In this document: positions 62,259 through 64,000 of the stretch, piece after piece
How the letters are laid out: each line of letters opens with the position of its first letter
Numbering within the stretch: the stretch's first letter is position 1
Source of the DNA: CAZJHX01 sp964545715
GTDB taxonomy: Bacteria > Myxococcota_A > UBA9042 > GCA-2863065
Assembly (NCBI GenBank): GCA_964545715.1
Contig: CAZJHX010000044.1
Coordinates: 4,521 to 68,520 of the forward strand
Length of the DNA: 64,000 nt
Direction of reading: 5' to 3'
Made by a program: the position numbers and the translations under genes
The notes under the pieces: model-generated
Seen by the model: only the letters and a program-made list of their open reading frames with translations
Database searches by the model: none
What the model was told of the DNA's origin: nothing

Positions 62259-63920
62259 ATGAGGGTATTCGGACACTTCATTATCGCTCTGGGGTTGGTG
62301 GGACTGGTGGGCTGTCAGTCGGAGGAACCGACGCAACCGACAGCTGTCGTTGTGACACCCTCGGAGACCGACAACGACACCCCGCGCGACGCCGTCGAGG
62401 AGACTCGCACCGATCGCGCGCCGCTGGAGGCCCAGGGCGCAGGCCCCGAAGAGGCCTGGGTCGGTCGGCTGCGCAAGGTCTGCGAGGACATCGCGGCTCC
62501 TGAGAAGCGCACCACGCGGCACACCGAGGGTTGGGAGAAGTGGAAGCCCCTTATCGATCTCGACGTCAAAGACCTGCGCTTCTACTCACCGCAGTTCGGC
62601 AAGTGGACCCTGGCCAAGGTCGACAAGCCCGATAAGACGGGCAAAGTCCGGGCGCGCGGGCCGTTCTTCGGCTTCGGGCTGACGGTCGAGGTCGAGAACA
62701 AGAGCGACCAGGTTCTGCAGGGCGACAACATCTATGTGTGGGTCACCTTCAAGTCGAAGACGGGCGAGCGCGTCTGTTTCGCGGACTCCGGCGCCAGCCG
62801 GTCCTGGAACCCCTTCGCCAAGAAGGGCAAAGGCGCGTGGTCCAAAGAGAAGGCCTTCTCCGAGTGGCCGCTGCGCCCGCGCGAGGTGAAGCGCTACACC
62901 GTCACACGCACGTCCTGCTTCACGCAGCTTTTTGTGGAGACCGAGCCGACCGAGATCAAGGCTGAGGTGTACATGCGCTTCCGTCCGCTGGGCAGCGACA
63001 CCGTCATCGCCGGTCCGCTGCAGACGTTCGATCGCGCCGGCGCGCTGCTCCGTGGCGCCCCGCTGGCCGGTTCTGCCGGCATCCAGAAGGTCAAGACCAA
63101 GAAGGGGCCGATCCCCGCCCGCGCGCTGTACACCGCCGGTGACCGCGTGCTCGTGCTCGGCGACAAAAAGAGCGGCTGGATCCCGATCGACAAGCTGGCC
63201 GGCGTCACCCCGGACTCGCCGTTGAAGACAGAGGCGCTGCCTGCGACGACCGCCCCGTTCGAGAAGACCTATGGCAGCCTGACCGTCAAGATCGACAACT
63301 GGCGCACAAGTGGCTGGCGCAAGCACGCCGGCAAGCTCAAGCAGGGCCACAAGATGCTCACGGGCGACGTCGAGATCTCTGTGGACACCAGCAGCATCAC
63401 AGCCGCGCTGCAGGCCGCTGTCGACTCGTCGGCGGCCGTGGTGGCGGCGGCTGAGGCCGATGTCGCGGCGAAATCCGCCGCCCTCGTGGGTGCGGAGGCC
63501 GCGCTTCAGGGCGCCGCGGGTACCGAGGCTGAGGGCGCGTTCAAAGAGGCGGTCAAAGCTGCCAAGGGCGAGCTGAAAGCGGCCGGCAAGGCGGTCAAGG
63601 TCGCCCAGAAGGGGGCCTCCGCGGCCGCCAAAGCGCTGGCGGGCGGCGTGTCCAAGTTCCTGAAGACCCAGGCCAAGTCGGTCAACTGCGGCAGCTTCAA
63701 AGTCGACGTCGGGCGCAAGAACCTCAAGCAGGCCAAGAGCTCGACCCTGAACAAGAAGACCTGCAAGCCGCTACTGGCGGGTGAGACGGTCAAAGGCACC
63801 ATCAACTTCGACCTGGAGCGCTGGGACCTGCCGTTCATGGTCAGCTTCCAGGGCGCCGGCAAGGTGCTGCAGAGCCACCGCATCGCGTCGGGCGCGCTCG
63901 CCAAGATCCTCAAAGACTAG
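62259..63920 (+). CDS. Ala/Lys-rich lipoprotein
   Basis: 553 aa from ATG 62259 with AGGAGGAG 9-16 nt upstream. Lipobox LVGC (Cys19), a beta-rich part (about 100-300), an SH3-like segment (YTAGDRVLVLGDKKSGW), then an Ala-rich coiled-coil (about 385-480) and a final beta part. No enzyme motif. Separated from the propeller gene by 86 bp that includes a weak promoter-like ATACG; probably the last gene of the string, though the window ends 80 bp later. Confidence 0.7.
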   Translation: MRVFGHFIIALGLVGLVGCQSEEPTQPTAVVVTPSETDNDTPRDAVEETRTDRAPLEAQGAGPEEAWVGRLRKVCEDIAAPEKRTTRHTEGWEKWKPLIDLDVKDLRFYSPQFGKWTLAKVDKPDKTGKVRARGPFFGFGLTVEVENKSDQVLQGDNIYVWVTFKSKTGERVCFADSGASRSWNPFAKKGKGAWSKEKAFSEWPLRPREVKRYTVTRTSCFTQLFVETEPTEIKAEVYMRFRPLGSDTVIAGPLQTFDRAGALLRGAPLAGSAGIQKVKTKKGPIPARALYTAGDRVLVLGDKKSGWIPIDKLAGVTPDSPLKTEALPATTAPFEKTYGSLTVKIDNWRTSGWRKHAGKLKQGHKMLTGDVEISVDTSSITAALQAAVDSSAAVVAAAEADVAAKSAALVGAEAALQGAAGTEAEGAFKEAVKAAKGELKAAGKAVKVAQKGASAAAKALAGGVSKFLKTQAKSVNCGSFKVDVGRKNLKQAKSSTLNKKTCKPLLAGETVKGTINFDLERWDLPFMVSFQGAGKVLQSHRIASGALAKILKD

Positions 63921-64000
63921 TTGTCGATGCCGCAAATTCGTTCCTACCCGCGGGCGCCCCCCCCCCCCCCCCCCCGAGGGGCCCCAACCCCAAAACACAC
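63921..64000. other. Contig-end low-complexity run, likely artefact
   Basis: About 20 bp after the last stop, a C run of at least 18 and then GGGGCCCCAACCCC and AAAACACAC. No gene or terminator visible; the composition matches unreliable contig-edge sequence rather than genome. Confidence 0.7.

Overview
The window reads as one chromosomal stretch of a high-GC, Gram-negative, deltaproteobacterial-type genome, most like Myxococcota or Bradymonadota. Three things suggest this. The pilus cluster runs pilB-pilT-pilC-pilS-pilR followed by an ABC transporter pair, as in Myxococcus. Ser/Thr kinase and PP2C phosphatase genes sit side by side, the kinase carrying C-terminal GYF-like and DUF4388-like regions. 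There are many secreted lipoproteins with Asp/Thr/Gly repeats or dense Cys repeats. No rRNA gene or other phylogenetic marker is present, so this assignment is an inference. I saw no tRNA, CRISPR array, prophage or transposase gene.

Layout. 1-2.4 kb: partial thrB, divergent from an ECF sigma / anti-sigma / membrane-protein operon. 2.4-6.8 kb: enoyl-CoA hydratase and lipoprotein hydrolase pair, divergent from a lamin-tail/phospholipase-D lipoprotein. 6.6-8.5 kb: an orphan histidine kinase bracketed by two long inverted repeats. 8.6-18.5 kb (minus strand): dnaA-dnaN-recF-membrane protein-murA-proB-YkgJ-PpiC, mostly with 4-bp overlaps, ending in a hairpin terminator. 18.5-22.4 kb: candidate origin region and rpmH-rnpA-yidD-yidC-khpB. 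22.4-30.3 kb: methyltransferase, hemE, an HTH protein, a giant Cys-rich lipoprotein, deoxynucleoside kinase, RlmD-like rRNA methyltransferase and dprA. 30.4-43.2 kb: the type IV pilus cluster with two sugar-nucleotide-type genes inserted and no pilA. 43.2-49.3 kb: PP2C, small lipoprotein, Ser/Thr kinase, zinc-ribbon/TPR protein (interrupted by a frameshift in a poly-C tract) and rsmG. 49.3-56.1 kb: dnaK, secreted and HEAT-repeat proteins, and a large PHP metallohydrolase. 56.4-63.9 kb: lipoproteins including one with a caspase-like His/Cys signature, followed by a secreted beta-propeller protein. The last 80 bp end in a poly-C run that looks like a contig-edge artefact.

How the parts fit. The core is the origin/replication/cell-envelope neighbourhood (DnaA, DnaN, RecF, MurA, YidC, RnpA, RpmH). 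The pilus genes, DprA and the kinase/phosphatase pair point to a surface-motile, signalling-rich predator-like or biofilm lifestyle (inference). The most notable observations are: a family of about 160-bp hairpin elements with a conserved, covarying stem at 8386-8546 and 23107-23269; a different 185-bp hairpin whose two ends are the stop codons of convergent genes; MurA with Asp in place of the catalytic Cys; two genes (proB and the beta-propeller gene) that appear to start at ATC and ATT; and the caspase-like lipoprotein operon.
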